A stretch of DNA of 64,000 nucleotides from Qipengyuania xiamenensis. Its GTDB lineage: Bacteria > Pseudomonadota > Alphaproteobacteria > Sphingomonadales > Sphingomonadaceae. The notes under the pieces were generated by a model, which saw nothing but the letters and a program-made list of their open reading frames with translations, was not told the origin of the DNA and did not search any database. Shown here one piece after another: positions 49,304-58,116 of the stretch (its first letter is position 1; the number at the start of each line of letters is the position of its first letter). Where the stretch lies: NCBI RefSeq assembly GCF_019711495.1, contig NZ_JAIGNM010000001.1, forward strand, positions 434,001-498,000, in the 5' to 3' direction. The translations under genes were made by a program, and so were the position numbers.

Positions 49304-50794
49304 TCACTTGAAGGCGACCTCGCGCAGTATGTCGATATGCCTTCGCAGGAATAGGATTGCGCCGCTTATGAAGATGGCACCGCCCGATACTGCAAGAACG
49401 GCTGCCACGATCAAGCTACCTCCTTGGCCGCCGAAAGCGCGGGCAAGCGCAATATCGGAAATCGCCGCGTCAATCGGCGGTCGGAGGGTCAGGAGAACAG
49501 CACCCATAAAGGCACCGAGAATCAACGGTCCGAGCACATCCCTGACATTTCGCCGCCAATCGGAGACCTCGAAAGCGTACAGGAACCGCGCATACATAAT
49601 AAGAAGGATCGCGGCCTGAACGATCGCGATGGTGAATGCCAGGGAAACCGTGTCGGGGCTTAGGCTGCCCACGGTGAGGACGGCAGGCGTCGTCAAAGCA
49701 AAGATGATAGCCTGCCAGCGAAGCGACCATTTGAAGTCTTTTAGTGCCAACATGATCGCTCCGGTCAGCGGAGTGAAAATGCGGCTAAGGACGAGGATCG
49801 CGAGAATCTGGACCAGGGTGGATACCTGACCCCACCCCTCCCCAAGAATAAGTTCATTCAGTACGGGGAAGAGCACAATGAGGCCGAATACCACGGGCGA
49901 AAGGATCAGCGCAGTGAGGCTGCTCGCCTTGCGATAGGCGCGCTGCATCCTTTCGCGATCATTGTTGATATCGGAGAACACGGGCAGGGCAAGGTTCGTG
50001 ATGATGGGCATGATGCGCGAAAGCGGCTGCATCACAATCCGCCACGCGACGAAATAGAAACCCGATGCGGTCGGACCGAGCACCCACGTGATTAGGATCA
50101 CATCGAAACGCTGGTTGAAGATGTTGAGCACGTAGGTGATCGTTCGCCAACGACCGAGTTCGTAAAAGGGCCGGATCTCGGACTTGTCGAATACAGTCTG
50201 AGGCAAGATTGCGTTCTCGTGGGCAGCCCACAATAGAATAACTGCAGAAACGCCGGTAGTGAATACCCAAGAGTAGATTAGCACTCGAGCATCCTGCATG
50301 AAGAAGATGAGCAGGAGGGACAGTGCGAAGCCTGCTATCGTGCTTGTCAGGCCAGCTTTCGCCACGATGCCGAACCGCATCTTCTTGCGCAGCGACGCGC
50401 GGAAATTCTCGGTGAAACCGGTCAGCAATATATGCAGGCCAGAAATCCAGAATAGATCGGCAGTCGTGCCATCGTGCAGTAATCGTGAGAGCGCGGGGGA
50501 AAGCGCCAGGAAGACGGCGAAAACGATGACGGACAGGCCCGCCGACAGCCAGTAGAGTGTTGACCGAATGCGGCCATCTTCGTCCTTGGTTACCACGAGG
50601 TAATCCGGAAAACCAGATGTCGCCAGCGTAGCCAGCAGCATGGTGACAGCCGTGATTGATGCGTAGATGCCGAACTCCGCCGCATCAAGAAAGCGCGACA
50701 GAATCACTATCTGCAGCACGGTTAACAGTGCCGTCAGCACCGTGCTCATTGCCGTCCAGCGCGCGCCGCTGAATATCTGACTGCGCTTGTTCAC
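49304..50794 (-). CDS. Wzx-type polysaccharide flippase (MATE/MVF superfamily)
   Basis: The 496-residue protein has 12-14 hydrophobic segments and the start KRSQIFSGARWTAMSTVLTALLTVLQ typical of the polysaccharide-transport family (only the pattern S-G-x-x-W-x-x-x matters). It should flip the lipid-linked repeat unit across the inner membrane, the Wzx step. It is in the middle of the glycosyltransferase operon. Confidence 0.9.
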   Translation of the reverse strand: MNKRSQIFSGARWTAMSTVLTALLTVLQIVILSRFLDAAEFGIYASITAVTMLLATLATSGFPDYLVVTKDEDGRIRSTLYWLSAGLSVIVFAVFLALSPALSRLLHDGTTADLFWISGLHILLTGFTENFRASLRKKMRFGIVAKAGLTSTIAGFALSLLLIFFMQDARVLIYSWVFTTGVSAVILLWAAHENAILPQTVFDKSEIRPFYELGRWRTITYVLNIFNQRFDVILITWVLGPTASGFYFVAWRIVMQPLSRIMPIITNLALPVFSDINNDRERMQRAYRKASSLTALILSPVVFGLIVLFPVLNELILGEGWGQVSTLVQILAILVLSRIFTPLTGAIMLALKDFKWSLRWQAIIFALTTPAVLTVGSLSPDTVSLAFTIAIVQAAILLIMYARFLYAFEVSDWRRNVRDVLGPLILGAFMGAVLLTLRPPIDAAISDIALARAFGGQGGSLIVAAVLAVSGGAIFISGAILFLRRHIDILREVAFK

Positions 50795-50843
50795 CTTGGC
50801 ACTCTTCGGTCATGGAGAGAGAGGTTCGGGAGGCAACGGTGCT

Positions 50844-51608
50844 TCACTTTCCCGCATCCTCATGTTGGCCAATCGCCCGTAAGGCGGCCTTCCTGACCAA
50901 AGGAGCTAGGTCTAGCCGATCCACACGCGCCTTCCAGTTGGAGAGGCGCTCCTTGCGCTTGACGATCGAGAGGTTTTCGCCGTGCACGTGGCGCAGAATA
51001 CCAACGCGTTCGTCGTATTTGACACGGGGCCTGCGCGCAATCGCGGTCATGAAGAATTCCCACTCCTCACCCCCGCCGTCGATTTCCGAGAGACAGCTTC
51101 GCGCGATGTCCAGTGACATGGTCACCGCCCCCATCCGCGCAGGCTGCCTGCGGCTGGCAAGAAACTGGTTCCATACAGGGTTGGCAATGCGATCCAGACG
51201 CTTGACGATGCCAGGATGACGCTCAAGCCGCTCTTCCTCATCCCCAACCCGGAGCGCCTCGAATAAAATCAGATCGGCCCCTTCGATAGCGCCCCGTTCG
51301 AAGCGTGCGGACGTAAGTTCGTCATCCTGATCGCACAGGATCACGAATTCGCCCGTGGCATAGGGAAGCGCGGCGCGGCGCGTTGCAGCAGGCCCGATGT
51401 TTTCCTCGTTCTGCAGGATTGTTGTGTGGGGGATCTCCCGCCCTTCGCACGCGCGCACCCACTCCTTGATCTCACGTGCAGCTTCGTCCTCCGGTGAATC
51501 GAACGCCAGGATCACCTGGGCATCGATCGCGAGGCCCGGGACGCAGGCCAGCAACGCGCGCTTCACCACTGCGTGGCCATAGTAGTAAGGGATGATGATG
51601 GAAATCAT
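50844..51608 (-). CDS. Family 2 glycosyltransferase
   Basis: The 254-residue protein starts MISIIIPYYYGHAVVKRAL, and has ENIGPAATRRAALPYATGEFV with the acidic DQDDEL motif (LCDQDDE) that binds the sugar nucleotide. It is a GT-A fold GT2 enzyme. It lies between rmlA and the flippase. The sugar it adds is unknown; rhamnose is possible given the neighbours but is not shown. Confidence 0.88.
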   Translation of the reverse strand: MISIIIPYYYGHAVVKRALLACVPGLAIDAQVILAFDSPEDEAAREIKEWVRACEGREIPHTTILQNEENIGPAATRRAALPYATGEFVILCDQDDELTSARFERGAIEGADLILFEALRVGDEEERLERHPGIVKRLDRIANPVWNQFLASRRQPARMGAVTMSLDIARSCLSEIDGGGEEWEFFMTAIARRPRVKYDERVGILRHVHGENLSIVKRKERLSNWKARVDRLDLAPLVRKAALRAIGQHEDAGK

Positions 51609-51618
51609 GCCTGGTCGG

Positions 51619-52494
51619 TCACCCGTCGATCAGACGCCTGAGATATGCTGAGTATTTGCTTTTGCCATGCGCATCGATGCATTTGCCGAGGCCGGCCGCA
51701 TCGATGAAACCATTGCTGAAGGCGATTTCCTCCGGTGAAGCAATCTTCAGGCCCTGCCGTCGTTCGAGCGTTCCCACATAGGTGGCTGCCTCCATCAGGC
51801 TGTCCGGGGTGCCAGTATCCAGCCAGGCATAGCCGCGCCCCATCAGTTCGACCTGCAATTCGCCACGCTCGAGATAGAGCCGGTTGATATCGGTAATTTC
51901 GAGCTCGCCGCGTGCCGATGGCTGCAGGTTGGCAGCCATATCGAGGACCTGTGGATCGTAGAAATAAAGGCCGGTGACGGCGTAATCCGACTTCGGCTTT
52001 ACCGGCTTTTCCTCGATCGAAAGCGCACGCATTTCGCTGTCGAACTCCACAACTCCGTAGCGCTCAGGATCGTCCACCTTGTAGGCAAAGACAGTGGCGC
52101 CCTCATCTCGGCTATTGGCGGCCCCCAGCAGGTCGACGAAGCCGTGCCCATAGAAGATATTATCCCCGAGCACGAGGCAGGAGGGATTGCCTCCTACGAA
52201 GTCGGCGCCAATGGTGAAGGCCTGCGCCAAACCCTTTGGCTCCGGTTGCACGGCGTATTCGATGACAATGCCCCACTGCGAGCCATCACCCAACAATCGA
52301 CGGAATTGGTCTGCATCCTGCGGGGTGGTGATAATCAGGACTTCGCGGATACCCGCCAGCATGAGCACGCTGAGCGGGTAATAGATCATCGGCTTGTCAT
52401 AGATGGGCATCAGCTGTTTCGAAATAGCCATTGTGATCGGATAGAGCCGGGTGCCCGATCCACCGGCAAGGATGATGCCTTTGCGTTGTGTCAT
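51619..52494 (-). CDS. rmlA: Glucose-1-phosphate thymidylyltransferase
   Basis: The ATG at 52494 gives 291 residues starting [21 protein letters not shown], the RmlA signature. [18 protein letters not shown] and [10 protein letters not shown] follow. It makes dTDP-glucose from glucose 1-phosphate and dTTP. It overlaps rmlD by four bases and is last of the rmlCBDA genes. Confidence 0.96.
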   Translation of the reverse strand: MTQRKGIILAGGSGTRLYPITMAISKQLMPIYDKPMIYYPLSVLMLAGIREVLIITTPQDADQFRRLLGDGSQWGIVIEYAVQPEPKGLAQAFTIGADFVGGNPSCLVLGDNIFYGHGFVDLLGAANSRDEGATVFAYKVDDPERYGVVEFDSEMRALSIEEKPVKPKSDYAVTGLYFYDPQVLDMAANLQPSARGELEITDINRLYLERGELQVELMGRGYAWLDTGTPDSLMEAATYVGTLERRQGLKIASPEEIAFSNGFIDAAGLGKCIDAHGKSKYSAYLRRLIDG

Positions 52495-53336
52495 GAGTTT
52501 CCTCGCGATCGAATGATGTTGCGAACCGTCTTGCGCCAGTCCGGCCGCTCCAGACTGAAAGCTGCCAGCCCGCTGCAATCCATTCGGCTGTTGAGCGGTC
52601 GTGTTGCGGGACGCGGGTATTCAGAAGTCGGGATGTCGACAACCTTTACGTCTTCGCCACTTTCGGCGAAGATTGCGCGAGCGAAATCAGCCCAACTCAC
52701 GTCAGGCGCACCCGACAAGTGGTAGGTTCCTGCAAGCGATGGCTCTTCGACGAGCTTGCGGGCGATCGCCAGGCAGGCGACGCCCAGATCGGATGCGGGC
52801 GTCGGGCCACCTATCTGGTCGGCGACGATTGTAAGATTGTCACGCTCTTTGCCCAATGCCAGCATGGTAGTAAGAAAATTCCGGCCATGCCCGGAGAAGA
52901 CCCAACTCGTGCGCAGGTTGACATAGGCGCCTCCCGCACTTCGCACACCATACTCTCCTGCGGCCTTGGAACGGCCATACGCGTTCTGCGGAGAGGTTTG
53001 GGCATCCACGGTCCACGCGCCGCTGCCGCTTCCGTCGAACACGTAATCGCTCGATACGTTGACGAAGGGTATTCCGGCCGCCGCACAGGCCTGCGCCATT
53101 GCGGTCGGCGCGGCGCCGTTGACCAACATAGCAAGGCTCTCGTGTTCCTCTGCTCCATCGACATCGGTGAAGGCAGCAGCATTTATCACGGCATCAGGAT
53201 TGTGCCGCACTATTGCCTCCGCGCATTCCCGGGGACGAGACAGGTCGGCCTGCTCACGCGACAGGAATAGCAGATCGGCATCGAGCAGTCGCAATTCGTG
53301 CGCCAGCTGGCCAGTCGATCCGAAGACCAGTATCAT
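52491..53336 (-). CDS. rmlD: dTDP-4-dehydrorhamnose reductase
   Basis: The ATG at 53336 gives 281 residues starting [15 protein letters not shown]. The NADPH loop is GSTGQLA and the catalytic pair is in YGRSKAAGE. It performs the last step to dTDP-L-rhamnose. It overlaps rmlB and rmlA by four bases at each end, indicating tight coupling. Confidence 0.95.
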   Translation of the reverse strand: MILVFGSTGQLAHELRLLDADLLFLSREQADLSRPRECAEAIVRHNPDAVINAAAFTDVDGAEEHESLAMLVNGAAPTAMAQACAAAGIPFVNVSSDYVFDGSGSGAWTVDAQTSPQNAYGRSKAAGEYGVRSAGGAYVNLRTSWVFSGHGRNFLTTMLALGKERDNLTIVADQIGGPTPASDLGVACLAIARKLVEEPSLAGTYHLSGAPDVSWADFARAIFAESGEDVKVVDIPTSEYPRPATRPLNSRMDCSGLAAFSLERPDWRKTVRNIIRSRGNS

Positions 53337-54385
53337 ACCCTTGTTCCGAGCCTCTTGCCGACACCGGTCCGGTCCAGCAGCGGGCGCCACCATGCCTCGT
53401 TGTCGAGGTACCAGCGTACGGTGCGTTCCAACCCTTCTTCGACCGTTACCGACGGACGCCACCCCAGTTCGCTCCGGATCCGTTCCGGATCGATCGCATA
53501 GCGTGCATCATGGCCCGGACGATCGGCGACAAAGGTGATCTGTTCGGCGTAGGATTTTCCGTCCTCGCGCGGGCACATTCGGTCGAGAATGGCACACAGG
53601 GTCTTCACGAGTTCGAGATTGCTCGACTCGTTTTCACCACCGATATTGTAGGTTCGCCCAGGTTCGCCCTTTGCAAGCACGGTGAGCAGCGCATTGGCAT
53701 GGTCTTCGACATAGAGCCAGTCACGCACATTGGAACCATCACCATAGATCGGTAGCGGCTCACCATGGATCGCATTGATGATGACAACCGGGATCAGCTT
53801 CTCGGGGAAATGGAACGGCCCGTAATTGTTTGAGCAATTGGTGATCAGAACGGGCAGCCCGTATGTTTCCGCCCAAGCCCTGACGAGGTGATCCGACGAA
53901 GCCTTGGACGCAGAGTAGGGGCTGCGAGGATCATAGGGCGTGTCCTCGGTGAACATGTCGTCCCCATCGGGTGCCAGCGATCCATAGACCTCGTCCGTGC
54001 TAATGTGATGAAACCGGAAACGCTCGGGCTTGCCCTGCTCCGCCCAGTGATTGCGCGCAGCTTCCAGCATGTTGAACGTGCCGAGGATATTGGTTTCCAT
54101 GAATTCCGAGGGCCCGTCGATCGAACGGTCAACGTGGCTTTCGGCTGCGAGGTGCATGACTGCATCGGGCCGGTGTTCGGCAAAAATACGATCGAGCGAC
54201 TTGCGGTCACGGATATCCACTAGTTCAAAAGCGTAGCCGCTATATTCCGCTACCGAGGCCACATTGTCGAGGCAGGCGGCATAGGTCAGCGCATCAAGGT
54301 TCACCACGTCATGACCGCGCGCAATCGCAAGCCGGACCACTGCGGACCCGATGAAACCCGCACCACCTGTAACAAGAATCTTCAC
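53333..54385 (-). CDS. rmlB: dTDP-glucose 4,6-dehydratase
   Basis: I choose the GTG at 54385, which overlaps the rmlC stop (GTGA) and gives 350 residues starting with [18 protein letters not shown]. The upstream ATG at 54418 lies within rmlC. Other motifs are [15 protein letters not shown], the STDEVYGSL string and the catalytic [15 protein letters not shown]. It makes dTDP-4-keto-6-deoxyglucose. Confidence 0.95.
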   Translation of the reverse strand: MKILVTGGAGFIGSAVVRLAIARGHDVVNLDALTYAACLDNVASVAEYSGYAFELVDIRDRKSLDRIFAEHRPDAVMHLAAESHVDRSIDGPSEFMETNILGTFNMLEAARNHWAEQGKPERFRFHHISTDEVYGSLAPDGDDMFTEDTPYDPRSPYSASKASSDHLVRAWAETYGLPVLITNCSNNYGPFHFPEKLIPVVIINAIHGEPLPIYGDGSNVRDWLYVEDHANALLTVLAKGEPGRTYNIGGENESSNLELVKTLCAILDRMCPREDGKSYAEQITFVADRPGHDARYAIDPERIRSELGWRPSVTVEEGLERTVRWYLDNEAWWRPLLDRTGVGKRLGTRV

Positions 54386-54942
54386 TGACCGCCCTCGTAT
54401 CTGAAGGGGGACTTCCAATCCGCAAAACGCGGCGCAGTTTCATCCTTGACGGACAGGACCGGCGCGCTTTCCAGACCCCAATCGATGTCGAGACTGTCCC
54501 AGCGGACCGCCCCATCGCTGGCCGCATCGTACGGCGCGGTCACCTTATATTGCACTTCGCAATCGGCCTCGAGCGTCGCGAAACCATGCAGGAAGCCATT
54601 GGGAACCAGCAACTGCTTGCCGCTTTTCGCATCCAGTTCGACCCCGAGCCAATGGCCGTAGGTGGGAGACCCGACACGGGCATCGACCACAACATCGAAG
54701 ATCGATCCGCGCGTGCATCGGACCAGCTTGTCCTGCGCGAACGGCGGCGCCTGGTAGTGAAGACCGCGAAGGGTGCCTGAATCGGCAGAATAAGAATGGT
54801 TGTCCTGCACGAAATCAAGATTAACCCCCAGATCTTTCAAATCACTACTTTTCCACGTTTCCGAAAACCAACCCCTTTCATCTTGAAACCTTTTCGGAAT
54901 AAAAACCAAAACATCCTTTAATTCTTTTCTTTCAACTTTCAT
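54382..54942 (-). CDS. rmlC: dTDP-4-dehydrorhamnose 3,5-epimerase
   Basis: The 186-residue cupin has the family string [25 protein letters not shown] motif (the NHS ... LRGLHYQ part carries the catalytic His), then [13 protein letters not shown] and [14 protein letters not shown]. It epimerises the 4-keto sugar. It is the first gene of the long minus-strand EPS operon extending at least to the flippase and probably to the acyltransferase at 43453. A candidate promoter lies upstream. Confidence 0.95.
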   Translation of the reverse strand: MKVERKELKDVLVFIPKRFQDERGWFSETWKSSDLKDLGVNLDFVQDNHSYSADSGTLRGLHYQAPPFAQDKLVRCTRGSIFDVVVDARVGSPTYGHWLGVELDAKSGKQLLVPNGFLHGFATLEADCEVQYKVTAPYDAASDGAVRWDSLDIDWGLESAPVLSVKDETAPRFADWKSPFRYEGGQ

Positions 54943-55012
54943 ATGCGCTCACATAATTTCGAAACAAGGGGTCATTATTTGTCGCTACTACATTGAGCGG
55001 CATTTTATGGTC

Positions 55013-55041
55013 AGATAACGTTTATGGAAGAAACTCATCAA
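55013..55041 (-). promoter_or_regulatory. Candidate promoter of the rml-EPS operon
   Basis: On the minus strand TTGATG (55041-55036) and TTATCT (55018-55013) are separated by 17 bases, acceptable sigma-70-like elements. It would leave a 5' leader of about 60 bases before rmlC. The whole 135-base gap is AT-rich. A GGGGTC/GACCCC inverted repeat brackets the promoter and leader. Confidence 0.35.
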
Positions 55042-55077
55042 GACCCCCTATAACGTAAACTCTTGGAAGTTATGTCA

Positions 55078-56115
55078 TCACAGCAGGTCCTTGACACGCT
55101 GAGATGCTCCGCGCCGCATAATTAAAATCTCACCGCCCAAGGCAACAATGATCATGTTCTTTACACCCACTGCGTTGATCCGCGCGCCCTCTGCGTTGGA
55201 AAAGACACCGGAACAGTCGTGCGCATTGACCTCGCCGATAAGGACATTGCCATCCTGATCGGCTTTCGAGATGTCAGCCAAAGCATCCCAGCTACCAACG
55301 TCAGACCAGCCGCAAGAAACCGGCACAACGGCCACATTAGGCGCCTGTTCCATTACCGCGTAGTCGATCGAGTTCGAGGGTGCGCGAGCAAATTCATCCT
55401 CGTCAGGCACAATAACAGCGCCTTGCCTTCTCGCGCCGGCCATGGCTGCTTTCGCAGCGTCAAACATCTCGGGCTGCAGGCGCTTGAGTTCGCCGAGAAA
55501 GGCATCGGCGCGAAAAAGGAAGATGCCGGCGTTCCAGAAATAGTCGCCGGAGGAGAGCATTTCTTGGGCACGCACCAGATCGGGCTTCTCGGTAAAGCCT
55601 TTGGATTGGAACACACTGGCCATTCCGGTAAGAGCGTCGCCTGCCTGAATATAACCAAAGCCTGTTTCGGGGCCGCTGGGCTCGATGCCAAAGGTCAGCA
55701 TTTGGCCTGCTTGCGCAGCTGGCACCGCGCGCTCGACAGCGGCATGGAAGGCTGGAGTATCGCGGATAACATGATCGCTGGGCATAACGAGGACAAGCGC
55801 GTCGCCCCCTGCTTCGAGCGCACCCAAAGCAATGGCTGGAGCGGTGTTGCGAGCGCAGGTCTCGAGGATAGCAGTGCCCCCTTGTGCACTAACGTCTTCC
55901 AAGGCCTCTAAAAGGAGATCCTGGTGGCGCGCGGCACCAACGATAATCGGCGGCGCAAACAGCTCACGGTCCTCGGCCCGACGCAGCGTCTGAGCAATCA
56001 TGGTCTCATCGCCATGCAGGCACAAAAACTGCTTGGGGCGCTCGGGTGTCGATAGCGGCCAAAGACGGGTTCCAGAACCGCCTGACAGAATCAGAGGGGT
56101 AATCTGGTCAGTCAT
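55078..56115 (-). CDS. manC: Mannose-1-phosphate guanylyltransferase
   Basis: The 345-residue protein has ILSGGSGTRLWPLSTPERPKQF-type nucleotidyltransferase signature (GGSGTRLWPLS key part), VMPSDHVI and GFGYIQAGD, and FTEKPDL. It makes GDP-mannose from mannose 1-phosphate and GTP, feeding mannose transfer and the Gmd/Fcl fucose path. It lacks the C-terminal isomerase domain of the bifunctional type; that activity is encoded by manA just upstream. No phosphomannomutase gene is seen in the window. Confidence 0.94.
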   Translation of the reverse strand: MTDQITPLILSGGSGTRLWPLSTPERPKQFLCLHGDETMIAQTLRRAEDRELFAPPIIVGAARHQDLLLEALEDVSAQGGTAILETCARNTAPAIALGALEAGGDALVLVMPSDHVIRDTPAFHAAVERAVPAAQAGQMLTFGIEPSGPETGFGYIQAGDALTGMASVFQSKGFTEKPDLVRAQEMLSSGDYFWNAGIFLFRADAFLGELKRLQPEMFDAAKAAMAGARRQGAVIVPDEDEFARAPSNSIDYAVMEQAPNVAVVPVSCGWSDVGSWDALADISKADQDGNVLIGEVNAHDCSGVFSNAEGARINAVGVKNMIIVALGGEILIMRRGASQRVKDLL

Positions 56116-56937
56116 TTAAGCTCGGCCTTCGCGACGCGCCTGCGCAATCAGTAGCTGAGTGCCGCTTGCGGTCTGAAGTTCGGCCCGAGACGAGCACAGC
56201 ATACACTCGCCGGCTTTCGCAGTCACACCATCTGCGGTGATGGAGCCGGTTAGCGGAATCAAATGCGCCACTTCTCCGCCCTGCCCTTCCACAGGCCAGC
56301 CATTGCCGAGCCACAGATCAAATTTCGGGCCAGCGACCAATTGCTGCACTCCATCGAGGTCAATTTGAGCCCAGAGCTGTTCCGGATAGGGCATGGCCCT
56401 CGCGACTTCCACGGCTTTATCCAAGTGAAGTTCGCGAGGCCGTCCATAATCGTAGAGCCGGTAGGTGATATCAGCATTCTGCTGCACCTCGACCAAGGTC
56501 ACGCCCGCGCCTATGGCATGCACGGTTCCAGCCGGAATGTAATAGAAGTCACCGCGAGAAACAGACCTCCAGTCAACTAGCTGTTCCAGAGAGCCATCAA
56601 CCGCGGCAGCACGCAGTTCCTCCGAGGAGAGTGGTTCGCGCGTGCCTATTCCAAGCTTCGCACCTTCGTCGGCGTGAAGCACAAGCCAGCACTCTTCCTT
56701 GCCCGAAGCCAAGTCATAGGCTGCCGCCTGCTCATCGGAAGGGTGAACCTGGATCGAGAGATTTTCGCTCGTGAAGAGGTATTTGACGAGCAAATCGAGC
56801 GGCGCACCAGCACCTCCGAACCAAATTTCGCCGATAGGTTCATCGGAATTGTTCGAAAAGGGAGGTGGCAATTCAGTCCGCCCCCAAGGTTTTCCAACCT
56901 TCCTGCGGTCCAAAAGGCGCGGAAACTGGGAACTCAC
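56116..56937 (-). CDS. manA: Class I mannose-6-phosphate isomerase
   Basis: The 273-residue cupin enzyme begins with KPWGRTELPP and has zinc-ligand strings SIQVHPSDEQA, the PAGTVHAIG motif and VEVQQNADITYRLYDYGR. It interconverts fructose 6-phosphate and mannose 6-phosphate. It overlaps the regulator gene by four bases and abuts manC directly. Confidence 0.92.
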   Translation of the reverse strand: MSSQFPRLLDRRKVGKPWGRTELPPPFSNNSDEPIGEIWFGGAGAPLDLLVKYLFTSENLSIQVHPSDEQAAAYDLASGKEECWLVLHADEGAKLGIGTREPLSSEELRAAAVDGSLEQLVDWRSVSRGDFYYIPAGTVHAIGAGVTLVEVQQNADITYRLYDYGRPRELHLDKAVEVARAMPYPEQLWAQIDLDGVQQLVAGPKFDLWLGNGWPVEGQGGEVAHLIPLTGSITADGVTAKAGECMLCSSRAELQTASGTQLLIAQARREGRA

Positions 56938-57311
56938 GAATTCTCTCCAAGATCTTTCACGCCGCCCTGTTCGCCACCTTCGAGTTCAGCCTCAAGCTGC
57001 GAAATCTCACGTCGCAATGCAGCATACTCCTCGTGCTTGCGAGCAAGAAAGCGCCTAGCGATGGCAGCCTTTTCCGCCACACCTTTCGGAGTTAAAATAT
57101 ATGCGTAACGACGCTTATCACTACTGGCGCTAAAATTTCCAATCTTGATAAGCCCGCGCTCTATCAGAGCCCCGATCAAGTAATGCACACTGCCTGTGCT
57201 CACCCCGACCGCCTTGGCCAATTCACGCTGTGACAACTCGGGGTTCACCTCCAATAGTCGCAGCACCCGAAAGCGCGCATCTTCGCGAAGTCGTGCTTGA
57301 CGAGACTTCAT
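56934..57311 (-). CDS. MarR-type EPS-associated transcriptional regulator
   Basis: The 125-residue protein has a winged helix-turn-helix (LSQRELAKAVGVSTGSVHYLIGALIERGLIKIGNF region) and a C-terminal helix rich in Glu/Arg. It closely fits the MarR family EPS-associated regulator group found beside EPS loci. It begins the unit regulator-manA-manC and probably controls it or the adjacent EPS genes; target DNA is unknown. Confidence 0.88.
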   Translation of the reverse strand: MKSRQARLREDARFRVLRLLEVNPELSQRELAKAVGVSTGSVHYLIGALIERGLIKIGNFSASSDKRRYAYILTPKGVAEKAAIARRFLARKHEEYAALRREISQLEAELEGGEQGGVKDLGENS

Positions 57312-57570
57312 CCAAAAATCAGCTGGCTACCGCACCGAGCCTGGCGCACGCCAAGTCGGAGCGTTTGAATGACTGCCATGTACCGTCGCCATTGCATCGT
57401 TCAGATTTGAGCGATATCAGTTCGCGAGCAAAACGCAAGTTGGCCGCGCATATATATGGTGAAAGCGCCGAGAGCCCTTTCGCGTCGGCTGCGCGCCGGT
57501 AAGGTCATAGCATTAGCCTCTGATTTTGAATGGCTTAAAGTGATAGTTCGGGAAAAAATCCACACCTCCA

Positions 57571-58116
57571 TTGCGTTGGTTCCTTGCCCAATTGAAGCCC
57601 AACTGCGGCTCCATCGCCGAACGAAAACTGATGTAACAGGGGTTCAGAACCTATCTGCCGCTGGAACGCGAGACACGGCGACACCGAGGCCGACTAAGGT
57701 CTGTAGATTCGCCCTACTTCCCTGGCTACATATTTGTGGGAGTCGATGCCAACGCCTCACCTTGGAGAGCGATCCATTCAACGTTTGGAATAGCGCGCCT
57801 TGTCAGTTTCGGGCTCCAACCGGCGACTGTCCCTCCAAAGATTATGGAGGAGTTGCTAGGATGCTGCGATCCCGATGGCTGCATCGAAAATCTCTCGCCG
57901 CTATCGGAAGGTGACGAAGCTCAAGTTCGCGACGGCCCACTGGCAAGCTTTACTGGCAAGATCGAAAAGCTGGCCCCCAATGAGCGGGCCTGGCTACTGA
58001 TTGACATCATGGGAAAGGCAACACGCTCGCTTGTCAGGAGCGACGACGTGAGGCGGCGTATTAGTAATGACCAATCGGAAACGCGTCAGAACCAGCTACT
58101 TTGCCCCGAAGCCTGA
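57571..58116 (+). pseudogene. NusG/RfaH-like antiterminator gene with in-frame ochre stop
   Basis: Reading in one frame from TTG 57571 gives RWFLAQLKPNCGSIAERKLM, a TAA at 57634-57636, then QGFRTYLPLERETRRHRGR and onward to TGA at 58116. Together this is a 180-residue NusG-family protein. The NGN domain has WFLAQLKPN, QGFRTYLP and SPYFPGYIFVGVD, and the KOW domain has EGDEAQVRDGPLASFTGKIEKL. The stop falls at codon 22, where homologues have a sense codon. No ATG or GTG fits upstream, since TAG lies at 57544. The remainder shows no other damage. A GTG at 57736 could restart a C-terminal piece. It overlaps the convergent sugar-transferase gene by 21 bases. RfaH/UpxY-type paralogues promote elongation through EPS operons. 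Confidence 0.8.

Noticed and set aside
57456..57914. A 152-codon plus-strand frame overlapping the NusG-like region
   Set aside because: It is in a different frame from the NusG-family residues, and its translation shows no conserved pattern.
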